Notes under the pieces: model-generated
What the model was told of the DNA's origin: nothing
Seen by the model: only the letters and a program-made list of their open reading frames with translations
The model's database searches: none
NCBI RefSeq assembly: GCF_030409555.1
Contig: NZ_JAUFPU010000009.1
Coordinates: 1 to 64,000 of the forward strand
Direction of reading: 5' to 3'
DNA: 64,000 nucleotides
Source of the DNA: Chitinimonas viridis
GTDB taxonomy: Bacteria; Pseudomonadota; Gammaproteobacteria; Burkholderiales; Chitinimonadaceae
Shown: positions 52,259 through 61,773 of the stretch, one piece after another
Layout of the letters: the number at the start of each line of letters is the position of its first letter
Numbering within the stretch: the stretch's first letter is position 1
Made by a program: the position numbers and the translations under genes

Positions 52259-52588
52259 ATGCGTCGTCTGACTTGTGTTTGGCTGGCGGGTGCCTTGTTG
52301 CTCTCGGCCTGCGCCACGCTACCGCCGCAGGTTTCGGTGGATGAGGCACTCAAGCTGAGCCGTGAGGGCGTTAGTGCCGATGCCATCATCGCCATGATGC
52401 GGGAGAGCCGCTCCAGCTATCAGCTGACAGCCAGCGATATCGTTCGCCTGAGCAAGCAGGGACTGCCTGATCCGGTGCTGGACTATATGCAGCAGACCCA
52501 ACTGGATGAGGTACGCAAGCAGGAGCGCATGAACGACTGGGCCAGCCGCCCGCCGGTCTTTTGGCATGCGTGGATACGCTGGCGCTAG
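52259..52588 (+). CDS. Small lipoprotein of unknown function
   Basis: This 109-residue protein has a lipoprotein signal (VWLAGALLLSAC, lipidated Cys at the end), giving a mature protein of about 90 residues. The mature part is helical and soluble, with SVDEALKLSREGVSADAIIAMMRESRSSYQLTASDIVRLSKQGLP; such paired helices with Asp at the turns are common in this kind of periplasmic protein. The C-terminus is Trp-rich (PVFWHAWIRW). It may act in envelope stress, but I cannot name a family. It is convergent with the chemoreceptor gene. Confidence 0.8.
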   Translation: MRRLTCVWLAGALLLSACATLPPQVSVDEALKLSREGVSADAIIAMMRESRSSYQLTASDIVRLSKQGLPDPVLDYMQQTQLDEVRKQERMNDWASRPPVFWHAWIRWR

Positions 52589-52664
52589 GGTAGGTAGCGA
52601 ATAGACCCTATGCGCTGACCACGGCTGTAGTTATTTGCTGCAGGTTCAGCTAAAGGCACGGACA

Positions 52665-52684
52665 GGCCGCCCGGGAGGGCGGCC
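52665..52684. terminator. GC-rich hairpin between the lipoprotein and chemoreceptor genes
   Basis: GGCCGCCC (52665-52672) and GGGCGGCC (52677-52684) pair across a four-base loop. TTGCTGTTTT follows on the plus strand. It lies between convergent genes and may serve both. Confidence 0.5.
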
Positions 52685-52693
52685 TTGCTGTTT

Positions 52694-54739
52694 TCAGGTA
52701 CGGAAGCGCTGTACCAGTGATTCCAGCTCTGCTGCCAGGCTGGCAATCTGCTGGCTGGTGTTGGAGGCTTGCTGGAGGGCGACATCATTCTGGGCGATGG
52801 CCGAGGTGATCTGCTCCACATTGTTGGCCATCAGGTTGGAGGCTTCGGATTGCTCGCGGGTGGCGACGGCGATGTCGCGCATACCCATGGCGGTGATGCG
52901 TGTCGTATCTGCGATACCGGCTATTTGCTCGGCTGCGCTGCGCGAGCGTGCCACGCCTGCTTCGACCTGGCCGAGTGTCGTGCCTATGCCGCTGACTGCC
53001 GTGTCCGTCTCCTGCTGGATGCTGCTGATCGTCTGGCTGATCTCCAGCGTGGCGGCGGCGGTGCGCTCTGCCAGCTTGCGTACCTCGTCGGCCACCACGG
53101 CAAAACCGCGCCCCTGTTCTCCAGCGCGGGCGGCCTCGATGGCGGCATTGAGCGCCAGCAGATTGGTCTGCTCGGCTACCTCGCGTATGGTGGCGACCAC
53201 ACTGCTTACGGCCTGGGCGCGTTGTGCCAGCTGGGCCATGGTCGAGGCCTGCTGCCTGACCGCCTGATCCACCTTGCCTATCTCGGCGGCAGTCTGCTTT
53301 ACCTCTTCCACCGCACTCAAGGCGTCCCGCTCAGCCTGTTCGCTGGTCTTGCCGGCATCGCCGGCATTCTGCGCAATCAGGCTGATGCTGGTGGACATTT
53401 CTTCCAGTGAAGCGGCCGACGAAGCCGCTGCCGACGATTGCTGCGCCGAACTGTCCGATATATGCCGGGTATGCCCCGCCAGCTCATTGATACGGCCATT
53501 GAGATCGACAGCGTTGTCTTTTACTGCCCGTACGATGTCTGCAAGGCTGTCGATAAAGCGGTTGAAGGCCTGCGAGGTCTGGCCGATCTCGTCCTGGCTG
53601 GCTACCTGCAGGCGCCGGGTCAGATCGGCCTCGCCGCCTGCCAGTTCACGCATGGCATCGCGCAGGCGTGCCAGCGGTTGTGCTACCTTACCGATGGCGA
53701 TACCCAGCACGATGGCCAGCAACACCAATGCCACGACACCGATGGCGATATTGACCATCAGCATATGGTTGGTCGGGGCCATGATACGGGCAATCGGGAT
53801 ATTGACCGCCAGCACCCACTGGGTGGCGCTGCTGCCGATGGCGACAGGTACCAGGAAGCGGGCGTATTCGTCCTGTTCAACCACGATGGCCTTGCCGCTG
53901 CGGGCGGCCTCAAAGGCATCCTTGGGAATTTCCTGTGGGTCGAAGGGCTTGTTGATGCGGCCGGCATCGGGGTGGCTGGCATACACGCCGGCATGGCTGA
54001 TGAGGCTAAGAAAGCCGGTTTCGTAGGGCTTCTGGGCATTCAGGGTGGCTTGCAAGTCACGCATGGGTACGTCGGAGCCGATGACGCCGATAAACTGGCC
54101 ATCAGCCACCACAGGTGCCACATAGGACATCATCAGCACATTGGTGTCAGTATCCAGGTAGGGCTCTACCGCTGTATCACGCTTGGTGTTCTTGGGCTCG
54201 ATGTAATAGGGCTGGCCATAGTAGTCCTCGTTCCACTTTTGCTGTTCCTCCGGCGTCATCTCCTTGTCGGCATGGTCGTACTCGAAGAACTTAGTGGCCG
54301 CAGCTTGCTTGGCGTCCGGCCGCAGCAGCCAGGGGGCATAGGCACCGCTGGCGTAATAGAGCTTGTTCTTGGTGAACTCGGCATCGCGCCCATCGAGGGC
54401 ATTGGGCTCGAAAATCACCCAGAGGTCGTAGAGCTTCTCCTGCCGCTGGAAGGTGGCCTCCAGCATGCCGTCCATCACCTTGCGGTCAGGTGGGCCATGC
54501 TTCTTGAAACCGGCGAACACCCCGGCCATATCGCGCGCCGTATTGGCTGGCGCACCAAACGCGGCGCTGGCATAGCCGGCATAGTAATCCGCCAGGGAGC
54601 GGGCGCTGTCGTAGGCTTGCTGACGCGACAGCGCGCGGGTTTGCAGTGATACCGCCGTTACAACGGCTGCCAGTGCAAGCGTGGCGCAGAGCAGGGCCAC
54701 GATCAATATCTTGGTGCGGAAGCTGAGTGCTGCGGGCAT
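52694..54739 (-). CDS. Methyl-accepting chemotaxis protein with dCache sensor domain
   Basis: This 681-residue inner-membrane receptor has a first helix near 9-32, then a large periplasmic double-Cache domain (about 35-320) with [14 protein letters not shown] and the ligand-pocket-like [11 protein letters not shown]. The second helix is near 325-348, followed by a HAMP domain ([24 protein letters not shown]) and a long signalling coiled coil. The tip that binds CheA and CheW is [20 protein letters not shown] and the following [12 protein letters not shown]. It senses a small molecule, often an amino acid or organic acid, and steers motility. I use the ATG at 54739, six bases after AAGG, not the one at 54745. 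No che genes are nearby. Confidence 0.95.
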   Translation of the reverse strand: MPAALSFRTKILIVALLCATLALAAVVTAVSLQTRALSRQQAYDSARSLADYYAGYASAAFGAPANTARDMAGVFAGFKKHGPPDRKVMDGMLEATFQRQEKLYDLWVIFEPNALDGRDAEFTKNKLYYASGAYAPWLLRPDAKQAAATKFFEYDHADKEMTPEEQQKWNEDYYGQPYYIEPKNTKRDTAVEPYLDTDTNVLMMSYVAPVVADGQFIGVIGSDVPMRDLQATLNAQKPYETGFLSLISHAGVYASHPDAGRINKPFDPQEIPKDAFEAARSGKAIVVEQDEYARFLVPVAIGSSATQWVLAVNIPIARIMAPTNHMLMVNIAIGVVALVLLAIVLGIAIGKVAQPLARLRDAMRELAGGEADLTRRLQVASQDEIGQTSQAFNRFIDSLADIVRAVKDNAVDLNGRINELAGHTRHISDSSAQQSSAAASSAASLEEMSTSISLIAQNAGDAGKTSEQAERDALSAVEEVKQTAAEIGKVDQAVRQQASTMAQLAQRAQAVSSVVATIREVAEQTNLLALNAAIEAARAGEQGRGFAVVADEVRKLAERTAAATLEISQTISSIQQETDTAVSGIGTTLGQVEAGVARSRSAAEQIAGIADTTRITAMGMRDIAVATREQSEASNLMANNVEQITSAIAQNDVALQQASNTSQQIASLAAELESLVQRFRT

Positions 54740-54835
54740 AACCATCCTTTAAGCAAGCGTTAAGTCGGTATAGCACTTGTACTGGTCTGTTACGCTACAA
54801 GGAGGGCTTGGGACCAAGATATATTGTCGCCTGTG

Positions 54836-54849
54836 TTGACCTAGGTCAA
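54836..54849. promoter_or_regulatory. 14-bp perfect palindrome upstream of the chemoreceptor gene
   Basis: TTGACCTAGGTCAA is fully palindromic. It spans the stop codon of the MBL-fold gene and lies 97 bases upstream of the chemoreceptor start, where it could act as an operator. The regulator is unknown. Confidence 0.4.
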
Positions 54850-55715
54850 AGCCGGTTCAAGGGAATGCGCAAATAACGGTGGCCGTCAGCTTCTACGGGG
54901 GGCATCTCGCCCGCCCGGATATTGATCTGTACCGACGGCAGCAGCAGGTTGGGCATGTCCAGCGTGCGGTCACGGGCTTCGCGCAAGGCGACGAATTCGT
55001 CCTGGCTGATGCCTTGGCGGATATGGATATTGGCGGCGCGCTGCTCGGCCACGGTGGTTTCCCACTGCACCTTGCGCGATGCAGGCGGATAGTCGTGGCA
55101 CATGAACAGGCGGGTGCTGTCGGGCAGGGATAGCAATCGCTGTGCAGATTGATACAGCGTGGCGGCATTGCCACCGGGAAAGTCGCACCGCGCGGTACCC
55201 AGGTCCGGCATGAACAGGGTGTCGCCCACGAAAACGGCATCACCGACCAGATAGGCCATATCTGCCGGCGTATGGCCCGGTACGAAGAGGGCCTGGGCGG
55301 ACAGCGTCCCAATCTGGAAGGTTTCGCCATCACGGAACAGGCGGTCGAATTGACTGCCATCGGCCTCGAAGCTGGACTCGAAATGGAAGATGCCGGAAAA
55401 AATGGCCTGCACCTGCCGTATATGCTCACCGATGGCCACGGTGCCGCCACATTGCTGTTTCAGATAGGCCGCCGCTGACAGATGGTCGGCGTGGGCATGG
55501 GTTTCCAGTATCCATTGCAGCTTCAGTTGCTGCGCCTGCAGAAATCCTATCAGTTGATCGGCATTGCGCGTGCTGGTACGGCCTGCCTTGGGGTCGTAGT
55601 CCAGTACGGGGTCGATGATGGCAGCGTGGCCGCCGCGATGGTCATACACCACATAGCTGATAGTGCCGGTAACAGGCTCATGGAAGGCTTGAATCTGGGC
55701 GTTGGCGGGATGCAT
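54846..55715 (-). CDS. blh: MBL-fold hydrolase, persulfide dioxygenase-like (ETHE1/Blh type)
   Basis: This 289-residue metallo-beta-lactamase-fold protein has H73-A-H75-A-D77-H78, then FVPGHTPADMAYLVGDAVFVGDTLF with the next His and Asp, and CHDYPP with the last His. The layout matches ETHE1-like persulfide dioxygenases and the Blh protein of BigR operons, which oxidise glutathione persulfide to sulfite with one iron. The ATG at 55715, seven bases after AGGAG, is preferred to a start 11 codons upstream. It is divergent from bigR and shares its control region. A rhodanese domain, fused in some relatives, is absent. Confidence 0.88.
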   Translation of the reverse strand: MHPANAQIQAFHEPVTGTISYVVYDHRGGHAAIIDPVLDYDPKAGRTSTRNADQLIGFLQAQQLKLQWILETHAHADHLSAAAYLKQQCGGTVAIGEHIRQVQAIFSGIFHFESSFEADGSQFDRLFRDGETFQIGTLSAQALFVPGHTPADMAYLVGDAVFVGDTLFMPDLGTARCDFPGGNAATLYQSAQRLLSLPDSTRLFMCHDYPPASRKVQWETTVAEQRAANIHIRQGISQDEFVALREARDRTLDMPNLLLPSVQINIRAGEMPPVEADGHRYLRIPLNRL

Positions 55716-55738
55716 ACGTATGCTCCTAATCAATATTC

Positions 55739-55773
55739 TTGAAAACATAATGTAAAAAAGTATAATGTGTCAA
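55739..55773. promoter_or_regulatory. Overlapping divergent promoters of blh and bigR
   Basis: On the plus strand TTGAAA (55739-55744) and TATAAT (55761-55766) are 16 bp apart and read towards bigR. On the minus strand a perfect TTGACA (55768-55773) and TTATGT (55745-55750) are 17 bp apart and read towards blh. The two promoters overlap face to face within 35 AT-rich bases, so one bound repressor could silence both. Confidence 0.75.
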
Positions 55774-55802
55774 CCATCAGTCTGTCATGAGAGGTTGAAA
55801 CG

Positions 55803-56135
55803 ATGACACCAGAACAGCTGGAAGGCTTGCGTGGCGCGGCAGGCCAGGCCGCCGCGCTGCTCAAGGCGCTGGCCAATGAAGACCGCTTGCTGCTGCTCTG
55901 CCAACTGGTGGAGAGGGAGAGAACCGTGTCTGAACTCGAATCCATGACCGGGATACGCCAGCCTACCTTGAGCCAGCAACTGGGCGTGCTCCGTAACGAG
56001 CAGCTGGTCAGTACCCGCCGTGAAGGCAAATATATCTATTACAGCCTGGCCAGTGACGAAGTCAGCCGGGTACTGGGCTTGATGTACGAACTGTACTGTC
56101 CGCCAAATCAGAAGGAGACTACGCATGCAGCTTGA
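55803..56135 (+). CDS. bigR: ArsR-family persulfide-sensing repressor (BigR/SqrR type)
   Basis: This 110-residue winged-helix repressor has the recognition region [35 protein letters not shown]. It has just two cysteines, C33 and C99, 66 residues apart, the same spacing as the pair (42 and 108) described for the BigR sensor, where a persulfide bridges them and frees the DNA. Metal-binding residues of true ArsR are absent. It should repress both itself and the divergent blh until sulfide or persulfide appears. It overlaps the next gene by 11 bases. Confidence 0.9.
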   Translation: MTPEQLEGLRGAAGQAAALLKALANEDRLLLLCQLVERERTVSELESMTGIRQPTLSQQLGVLRNEQLVSTRREGKYIYYSLASDEVSRVLGLMYELYCPPNQKETTHAA

Positions 56136-56562
56136 TACCTTGCACTTCACACCGCTGGCGTCATTGTCTGGGGGCGCGCTGATAGGCCTGGCTGCGGGCG
56201 GTTTTGCGCTGCTGCTGGGACGTATCATGGGCGTCTCAGGTATTGTGGGTGGGCTGTTGAGCCGAGGTGGCCAGGGCGACCGTGCCTGGCGCCTGAGCTT
56301 TATAGTGGGTCTGCTGGCGGCCCCGCTGGTATGGCAGTTGGGTTGGCGCCTGCCCGATATCCAGGTGGCAGCAGGCCCTGTCACCTTGGTGGTTGCCGGC
56401 CTGCTAGTGGGGTTTGGTACACGCCTGGGGTCGGGATGCACCAGTGGTCACGGCGTCTGCGGCCTAGCGCGAGGAACCCTGCGCTCGCTGATCGCCACCA
56501 TGACCTTCATGCTGGTTGCCGTGGTGACGGTTTACATCATGCGTCATGTATTGGGAGCTTGA
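56125..56562 (+). CDS. YeeE/YedE-family membrane protein, first half
   Basis: This 145-residue membrane protein has about four predicted helices. It has [24 protein letters not shown], the conserved cysteine-containing loop of the YeeE/YedE (TsuA-like) family, whose full-length members import thiosulfate through cysteine relays. In many bacteria the family is split in two genes, as here. AAGGAG precedes the ATG, which lies inside the end of bigR. Together with the next gene it should form a channel for a sulfur compound controlled by BigR. Confidence 0.88.
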   Translation: MQLDTLHFTPLASLSGGALIGLAAGGFALLLGRIMGVSGIVGGLLSRGGQGDRAWRLSFIVGLLAAPLVWQLGWRLPDIQVAAGPVTLVVAGLLVGFGTRLGSGCTSGHGVCGLARGTLRSLIATMTFMLVAVVTVYIMRHVLGA

Positions 56563-56563
56563 G

Positions 56564-56983
56564 ATGAAATCGTCACTGACCGCGGGCCTCTTGGGGCTAT
56601 TGTTTGGCTTGGGCTTGTTGCTGGCCGGGATGGCGAACCCAGCCAAGGTATCTGGCTTTCTGGATATCGCCGGGCTTTGGGACCCTAGCCTGGCCCTGGT
56701 GATGGTTGGCGGGATTTGCGCAGCGACGGGATTGCTGGCCTGGGCAGGGCATCGCCAGCGCAGCCTGCTGGGCTTGCCGATGCAACTACCCAAGCCCGGC
56801 AAACCGGATTCTAGCCTGCTGCTGGGGGCTGCCTTGTTTGGTCTGGGCTGGGGGCTGGCGGGTATTTGCCCTGGCCCGGCACTATTGGGCCTGGCGACCG
56901 GTGAGACGGCCTTCGTGCCATTTGTACTCGCCATGCTGGCCGGCATGGGCTTATATACGCTGCTGCCCACACCTCGCTCCTGA
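56564..56983 (+). CDS. YeeE/YedE-family membrane protein, second half (DUF6691-like)
   Basis: This 139-residue protein has about four predicted helices. LLGLLFGLGLLLAGMANPAKVSGFLDIAG at the start and LFGLGWGLAGICPGPALLGLATG later are the two conserved repeats of this family, the latter with the single key Cys. It starts one base after the stop of the first half-gene and is the natural partner of that protein. The pair is common next to bigR or sulfide-oxidation genes. I start at the ATG at 56564; upstream in-frame codons lie inside the preceding gene. Confidence 0.87.
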   Translation: MKSSLTAGLLGLLFGLGLLLAGMANPAKVSGFLDIAGLWDPSLALVMVGGICAATGLLAWAGHRQRSLLGLPMQLPKPGKPDSSLLLGAALFGLGWGLAGICPGPALLGLATGETAFVPFVLAMLAGMGLYTLLPTPRS

Positions 56984-56991
56984 GTGCCGCC

Positions 56992-58689
56992 ATGCCTGAT
57001 TGGCTTAGACATTATCGCCGTGGCGATCTCCCTCACGATCTTTTGGCCAGCCTGACATTGTTGGTGCTGTTGATTCCGCAGGGGCTGGCCTACGCCCTGT
57101 TGGCCGGCTTGCCACCCCAGGCGGGCTTGTACGCCAGCATCGTCCCGGTGGTGGTGTATGCCTTGCTGGGTTCCAGCGCCACCCTGTCGGTCGGGCCTGC
57201 TGCCTTGCCCTCGCTGATGACCGCTACCGCGTTGGCAGGCATGGCTGCACCGGGCAGTGCCGCCTGGATGGCCCTGGCGGGCATGGTTGCACTGCTGTCA
57301 GGTGTCTTGCGCATGGGCCTGGCCTGGCTGCGTTTCGGCTTTATCGCCAATTTTCTGTCGCACTCGGTGGTGGGGGGCTTTGTCAGTGGCTCGGCGCTGT
57401 TGATCGTACTGAGCCAGCTGCCGCAACTGCTGGGCATCAGCGCCCATGGCGCTACGGCCTGGCAGATTGCCACCGAACTGGTGCGGGCATTGCCGCAGAC
57501 CAATCTGCCTGCACTGATGCTGTCCGCAGCGGCGCTGGTCTTGCTGCTGGCCGGCCGGCGCTGGATCAAGCCCTGCCTGCAGAAACTGGGTCTGAGTGCA
57601 CAGGCAGCCGATCTATGGGGCAAGGCTTTCCCCATCGTGGTGGTGGTGGCAGGTGCCGTCGCCAGTAGCCTGCTGGCTTTGCCGGTGCGCTCTGTAGGTG
57701 TGTTGCCGGCCGGTTTACCGCCATTGGCCTGGCCCGCCATGGATATCGCCAGTGCAGGCGCCATCGTGCCGGCCATACTGGCCATTGCTCTGGTCGGTTT
57801 TGTCGATAGCTATTCGATTGCCCAGTCCCTTGCACTCAAGCGCCGCGAAAGCGTGGACCCGGATAGGGAGCTGTTGGCGCTGGGTGCTGCCAATACGGCG
57901 GCTGGCCTGACCGGGGGCTTTCCTGTGTCTGCCAGCTTTGGCCGCTCTGCCGCCAATGAGCTGGCCGGCGCCCGTACGCAGTTGGCGGGGGTGCTAACGG
58001 CGGCCTGGATAGCCCTGATCCTGCTGTTGTTTACCGATCTGTTCGCCAGCATGCCGCTGGCGGTGTTGTCGGCCACCATCGTGGTCGCAGTCTCGCAGAT
58101 GATCGATCTGTCCATCTTCAGGCTGGCATGGCGTTACGACAGACGCGATGCCTTGGTCTATCTGGCGACCTTGCTGGGTGTGCTGGTGCTGGGGGTGGTT
58201 GATGCCATCCTGCTGGGCGTCGGCCTGTCGCTGGCGCTGTTTATCTGGCGTACCAGCCAACCCCATCTGGCTGTGCTGGGGCGGGTGGCCGGCACCGAAC
58301 ATTACCGCAATGTGCTGCGCTACGAAGTCGAAACCGAGCCCGAGATACTGGCGGTGCGGATAGATGAAAGTCTGTACTTTGCCAATATCCGCTTCGTGCG
58401 AGCCGGCCTGGTGACCATGCTGGGACAGCGACCCAGGACACGAGAGCTACTGCTGGTGCTGTCGGCCGTCAATGCCATTGATGTCTCGGCGCTGCAAGGT
58501 TTGCGTGAGCTGAACCGGGTATTGCTGGAGCAGGGGGTGAGGCTGCATTTTGCGGTGGTGAAGGGGCCGGTGATGGACCAGCTCAAGCAGAGCGGCTTTC
58601 TCGACGAACTGTCCGGACAGGTGCATCTGTCCACCCATGCGGCCATGCAGGCGCTCAAGGCCAGCCATGGCCAGGACTATGTCATCTAG
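56992..58689 (+). CDS. SulP-family anion transporter with STAS domain
   Basis: This 565-residue inner-membrane transporter has about 12 to 14 predicted helices and a cytosolic STAS domain from about 440 onwards (ILAVRIDESLYFANIRFVR, ELLLVLSAVNAIDVSALQGLREL). Family motifs are the N-terminal DLLASLTLLVLLIPQGLAYALLAGLPPQAGLYAS and the VSASFGRSAANELAGARTQLAG segment. SulP proteins move sulfate, bicarbonate or dicarboxylates. It is the last gene of the bigR operon, eight bases after the second YeeE half, so it may export sulfite or sulfate made from persulfide, or import sulfate; direction is not known. Confidence 0.92.
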   Translation: MPDWLRHYRRGDLPHDLLASLTLLVLLIPQGLAYALLAGLPPQAGLYASIVPVVVYALLGSSATLSVGPAALPSLMTATALAGMAAPGSAAWMALAGMVALLSGVLRMGLAWLRFGFIANFLSHSVVGGFVSGSALLIVLSQLPQLLGISAHGATAWQIATELVRALPQTNLPALMLSAAALVLLLAGRRWIKPCLQKLGLSAQAADLWGKAFPIVVVVAGAVASSLLALPVRSVGVLPAGLPPLAWPAMDIASAGAIVPAILAIALVGFVDSYSIAQSLALKRRESVDPDRELLALGAANTAAGLTGGFPVSASFGRSAANELAGARTQLAGVLTAAWIALILLLFTDLFASMPLAVLSATIVVAVSQMIDLSIFRLAWRYDRRDALVYLATLLGVLVLGVVDAILLGVGLSLALFIWRTSQPHLAVLGRVAGTEHYRNVLRYEVETEPEILAVRIDESLYFANIRFVRAGLVTMLGQRPRTRELLLVLSAVNAIDVSALQGLRELNRVLLEQGVRLHFAVVKGPVMDQLKQSGFLDELSGQVHLSTHAAMQALKASHGQDYVI

Positions 58690-58831
58690 CCCTGATGAGA
58701 ATGCCTGTTTGTGCTTGATGGTGATAGTGTTATTGCTATCGTTACATGAGAAATGTTTGATTTTTTCTTGGGATGGCAGGGCGCTATGATAGGGCCATCA
58801 ACTTAAGCGCCATAGCACCAAGGAGTCCATC

Positions 58832-59053
58832 ATGGCCAAGACCGCGACATTTGCCCTTACCCACTTTGGGGTGGCCTTCAGCGTGGCCTATATGCTGACG
58901 GGCAGCATAGGTATCAGCAGCACGCTGGCCTTGGTGGAACCCGCAGTCAATACCGTGGCCTACTATTTTCACGAGAAAGCCTGGCTGAGATTTGGCCGAG
59001 GGCCCGATGCCGCCAAGCCAGTACAGCACTTCGGCCATGCTCATGCAGGGTAG
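58832..59053 (+). CDS. DUF2061 family small membrane protein
   Basis: This 73-residue protein has one to two hydrophobic segments: TFALTHFGVAFSVAYMLTGSI and TLALVEPAVNTVAYYFHEKAW. The latter ends in the H-E-K-x-W signature of DUF2061. The family's function is unknown, though its members often sit beside membrane or metal genes. AAGGAG lies before the ATG, and TATGAT at 58785-58790 may be its -10. Its last 13 bases overlap the convergent anmK gene. The 140 bases before it contain no other gene. Confidence 0.85.
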   Translation: MAKTATFALTHFGVAFSVAYMLTGSIGISSTLALVEPAVNTVAYYFHEKAWLRFGRGPDAAKPVQHFGHAHAG

Positions 59054-60141
59054 ATGGCGCCCAGTAACCTGGGGCCTGCTGCACCCGTCACGGCGGGCAG
59101 GTTGCCCGGCTGCCCAGCCAGGCATTGCTTAGCCAGCCAGGCAAAGGCCACTGCTTCAACCCAGTCAGGATGCAGGCCCAACACCTCCGTGCTGTCCAGC
59201 CGGCGCGGGGCCAGCAAGGCGGCCAGCCTGCGCATCAGCAGGCTGTTGCGTGCGCCGCCGCCGCATACATAGACTTCACTGGCTTGCGCAGCGTGTCGGT
59301 TGATTTCATCAGCGATGCTGCGCGCTGTGAATTCCAACAGGCTGGCCTGCACATCCTGTGGCGGCATGGCCGGCAGCTGGGCCAGGATGGCATCCAGCCA
59401 ACGTAGATGGAACAGGTCTCGCCCGGTACTCTTGGGTGGATGCTGGGCCAGATAAGGCTGGGCCAGCAGGGTCGCCAGCAAGACGTCATTGACTGCGCCC
59501 GTGGCGGCCCAGCCGCCATCGGCATCATACGCCCAGCCCTGGTGGCGGGTGGTCCAGCCATCCATCAGCACATTGCCGGGGCCAGTATCCCAACCGCGCA
59601 CTTCGCCGTGGCTGGGCAGATCGGTCACATTGCTGATACCGCCTATGTTGACGATGGCACGATGCGCAGCTGCGCCGAACAAGCCACGATGGAAGGCGGG
59701 CACCAGCGGTGCACCCTGGCCACCGGCGGCGACGTCGCGGCTGCGGAAATCACTGACCACCGTAATGCCGGTCTGCTCCGCCAATCTGGCTGCGTTGCCT
59801 ATCTGCAGCGTGTAGGCCAGCTCGGGCCTATGCCGTATGGTCTGGCCATGCATACCGATGGCACGCACCTGCGCGGCCGCCACATCGGCCTGGGCCAGGG
59901 TATCGGTGATCGCGGCTGCATAGGCGTCCGCCAGTGCGTTGGCTGCTAGCGCAGCCTGGTGCAGCTCATCCGTCTGCGGGCTTTGCAAGGCCAGCAACGC
60001 GGTACGCAGGGCAGATGCAAACGGCTGTAGCGTGGCATGCAGCAACCGGGGGGCGGTGCCTGCGTAGTCCACCAGGGCACAGTCAATACCATCCAGGCTG
60101 GTGCCGGACATCAGGCCGATATAAAGCTGGGGAGTGGGCAT
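59041..60141 (-). CDS. anmK: Anhydro-N-acetylmuramic acid kinase
   Basis: This 366-residue enzyme opens and phosphorylates anhydroMurNAc, a peptidoglycan recycling product, to MurNAc-6-phosphate. It starts MPTPQLYIGLMSGTSLDGIDCAL, the family signature for ATP binding. Later come AIGMHGQTIRH, TVVSDFRSRDVAAGGQGAPLVPAFH, NIGGISNVT, GWDTGPGNVLMD, and EVYVCGGGARN. A TTG ten codons upstream is another possible start but has no homology behind it. The next gene in the + direction is tyrS. Recycling fits with the penicillin-binding protein gene beyond it, but the link is only loose. Confidence 0.93.
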   Translation of the reverse strand: MPTPQLYIGLMSGTSLDGIDCALVDYAGTAPRLLHATLQPFASALRTALLALQSPQTDELHQAALAANALADAYAAAITDTLAQADVAAAQVRAIGMHGQTIRHRPELAYTLQIGNAARLAEQTGITVVSDFRSRDVAAGGQGAPLVPAFHRGLFGAAAHRAIVNIGGISNVTDLPSHGEVRGWDTGPGNVLMDGWTTRHQGWAYDADGGWAATGAVNDVLLATLLAQPYLAQHPPKSTGRDLFHLRWLDAILAQLPAMPPQDVQASLLEFTARSIADEINRHAAQASEVYVCGGGARNSLLMRRLAALLAPRRLDSTEVLGLHPDWVEAVAFAWLAKQCLAGQPGNLPAVTGAAGPRLLGAIYPA

Positions 60142-60366
60142 GGCGCTTGGGGGGGCGAAGTCGGGAGGCAATAGCCTACCAGTCTGTGAGACTGTTCAGG
60201 ATCTTTTCCCGATAGGTGACGAGGCGAAATAACTTTGAACAGGCCCTGAGGTCCTGCGCCAGGTTTGCTCCCGCGCCCGCGTGGCCAGCGCCCATCCATG
60301 GCTTGAATTCATGACCGGCGCTGATGCAATGACTGTATAGGATGTGGGTAGTACCCCGGTTTGCGC

Positions 60367-60372
60367 TAGAAT
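60367..60372 (+). promoter_or_regulatory. -10 element (TAGAAT) before tyrS
   Basis: TAGAAT lies 62 bases before the tyrS start codon. A matching -35 is not clear. The 293 bases between anmK and tyrS hold no other supported feature. Confidence 0.4.
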
Positions 60373-60434
60373 CACCGGTTCCGATTTTTGCGGCACCGTG
60401 TCGGTGCCTTGTTTGCCCTGTGGAGAGTTCCTAC

Positions 60435-61709
60435 ATGTCCCAATCCAGCCTTATCCAGGATCTGCAAGATCGTGGCCTGATCGCACAAGCGACAGATGCT
60501 GCGGCGCTCGACGAACTGCTGGCCAAGGAATCGGTGACCCTCTATTGCGGCTTCGACCCGACGGCGGACAGCCTGCACATTGGCAGCCTGGTACCCATCC
60601 TGGTGCTCAAGCGCTTCCAGCAGGCTGGCCACAAGCCGATTGCCCTGGTGGGTGGCGCCACCGGCATGATAGGCGACCCCAGCTTCAAGTCGGCAGAGCG
60701 CAAGCTCAATACGCCCGATGTGATCGAGGGCTGGGTAGCCAAGATACGTGCTCAAGTGGCGCCTTTCCTCCAGTTCGACGGTGCCAACGCCGCCATCATG
60801 GCCAACAACCACGATTGGTTCGGCCCCATGAGCGTGCTGGATTTCCTGCGCGATATCGGCAAGCACTTCTCGGTCAATGCCATGATCAAGAAGGAGTCGG
60901 TGCAGCAGCGCATCAACCGCGACGATCAGGGCATCTCCTTCACCGAGTTTGCCTATAGCCTGCTGCAAGGTTACGACTTCACCGAGCTGAACCGCCGCTA
61001 CGGTTGCCGTCTGCAGATAGGTGGGTCTGACCAGTGGGGAAATATCACGGCCGGTACCGACCTGACCCGGCGTCTGAACCAGCAGCAGGTGTTTGGCCTG
61101 ACACTGCCGCTGGTGACCAAGTCCGATGGCACCAAGTTTGGCAAGACCGAGACCGGCACCATCTGGCTCGATGCAAAGAAGACCTCACCCTACGCCTTCT
61201 ACCAGTTCTGGCTGGGCACGGCCGATGCCGATGTGTACACCTTCCTGCGCTATTTCACTTTCCTGTCCCCTTCCGAGATCAATGCCATCGAGGCGGCCGA
61301 CAAGGCCCGCGAAGGTAAGCCTGAGGCACAGCGCATCCTGGCGGAGCAGGTGACGGCCATCGTTCACGGCCCAGGTGCGGTCGAGGCGGCGCAGCGTATC
61401 AGCCAAAGCCTGTTCAGCGACAGCCTTGCGGCCCTGACCGAATCGGACTTCGAGCAACTGGCCCAGGATGGCATGCCCGGTGTCGTATTGGAGCGGTCGG
61501 TGACCGGCCTGATCGATGCGCTGGTGGCCGCCAATCTGGCCAAGTCCAAGAGCGAAGCGCGTACCTTTATCCAGAGCGGCGCAGTCAGTATCAATGGCAA
61601 TCGGGCCGCTACGCTGGAGCATGGCTTTGTTGATGCAGAACGCCTGTTCGGCCGTTTTACACTGCTCAAGCGTGGCAAAAAGAACTATGGTCTGATCAGC
61701 TGGCAGTGA
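60435..61709 (+). CDS. tyrS: Tyrosyl-tRNA synthetase
   Basis: This 424-residue cytosolic enzyme charges tRNA-Tyr. The class I motifs are HIGS at 48-51 (in the place of HIGH) and KFGKT at 234-238 (in the place of KMSKS). [12 protein letters not shown] and [11 protein letters not shown] lie at the start, and [17 protein letters not shown] binds tyrosine. The C-terminal S4 RNA-binding domain begins near [12 protein letters not shown]. The start ATG at 60435 is normal; upstream codons in frame show no homology. It is followed by a strong terminator shared with mrcA. Confidence 0.97.
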   Translation: MSQSSLIQDLQDRGLIAQATDAAALDELLAKESVTLYCGFDPTADSLHIGSLVPILVLKRFQQAGHKPIALVGGATGMIGDPSFKSAERKLNTPDVIEGWVAKIRAQVAPFLQFDGANAAIMANNHDWFGPMSVLDFLRDIGKHFSVNAMIKKESVQQRINRDDQGISFTEFAYSLLQGYDFTELNRRYGCRLQIGGSDQWGNITAGTDLTRRLNQQQVFGLTLPLVTKSDGTKFGKTETGTIWLDAKKTSPYAFYQFWLGTADADVYTFLRYFTFLSPSEINAIEAADKAREGKPEAQRILAEQVTAIVHGPGAVEAAQRISQSLFSDSLAALTESDFEQLAQDGMPGVVLERSVTGLIDALVAANLAKSKSEARTFIQSGAVSINGNRAATLEHGFVDAERLFGRFTLLKRGKKNYGLISWQ

Positions 61710-61722
61710 TGCGGCCCTAAAG

Positions 61723-61753
61723 AAAAAAACGGCGCACGATGCGCCGTTTTTTT
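61723..61753. terminator. Bidirectional terminator between tyrS and mrcA
   Basis: ACGGCGCA and TGCGCCGT form an eight-bp core with a three-base loop, flanked by seven A on the left and seven T on the right, which extend the stem. The symmetric A and T runs let it serve both convergent genes. Confidence 0.93.
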
Positions 61754-61773
61754 GCGTCCCGCCGGCCTACCGG

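Noticed and set aside
53438-54649. 403-codon plus-strand frame across the chemoreceptor gene
   Set aside because: The minus-strand chemoreceptor has every expected domain; the antisense frame has no motif.
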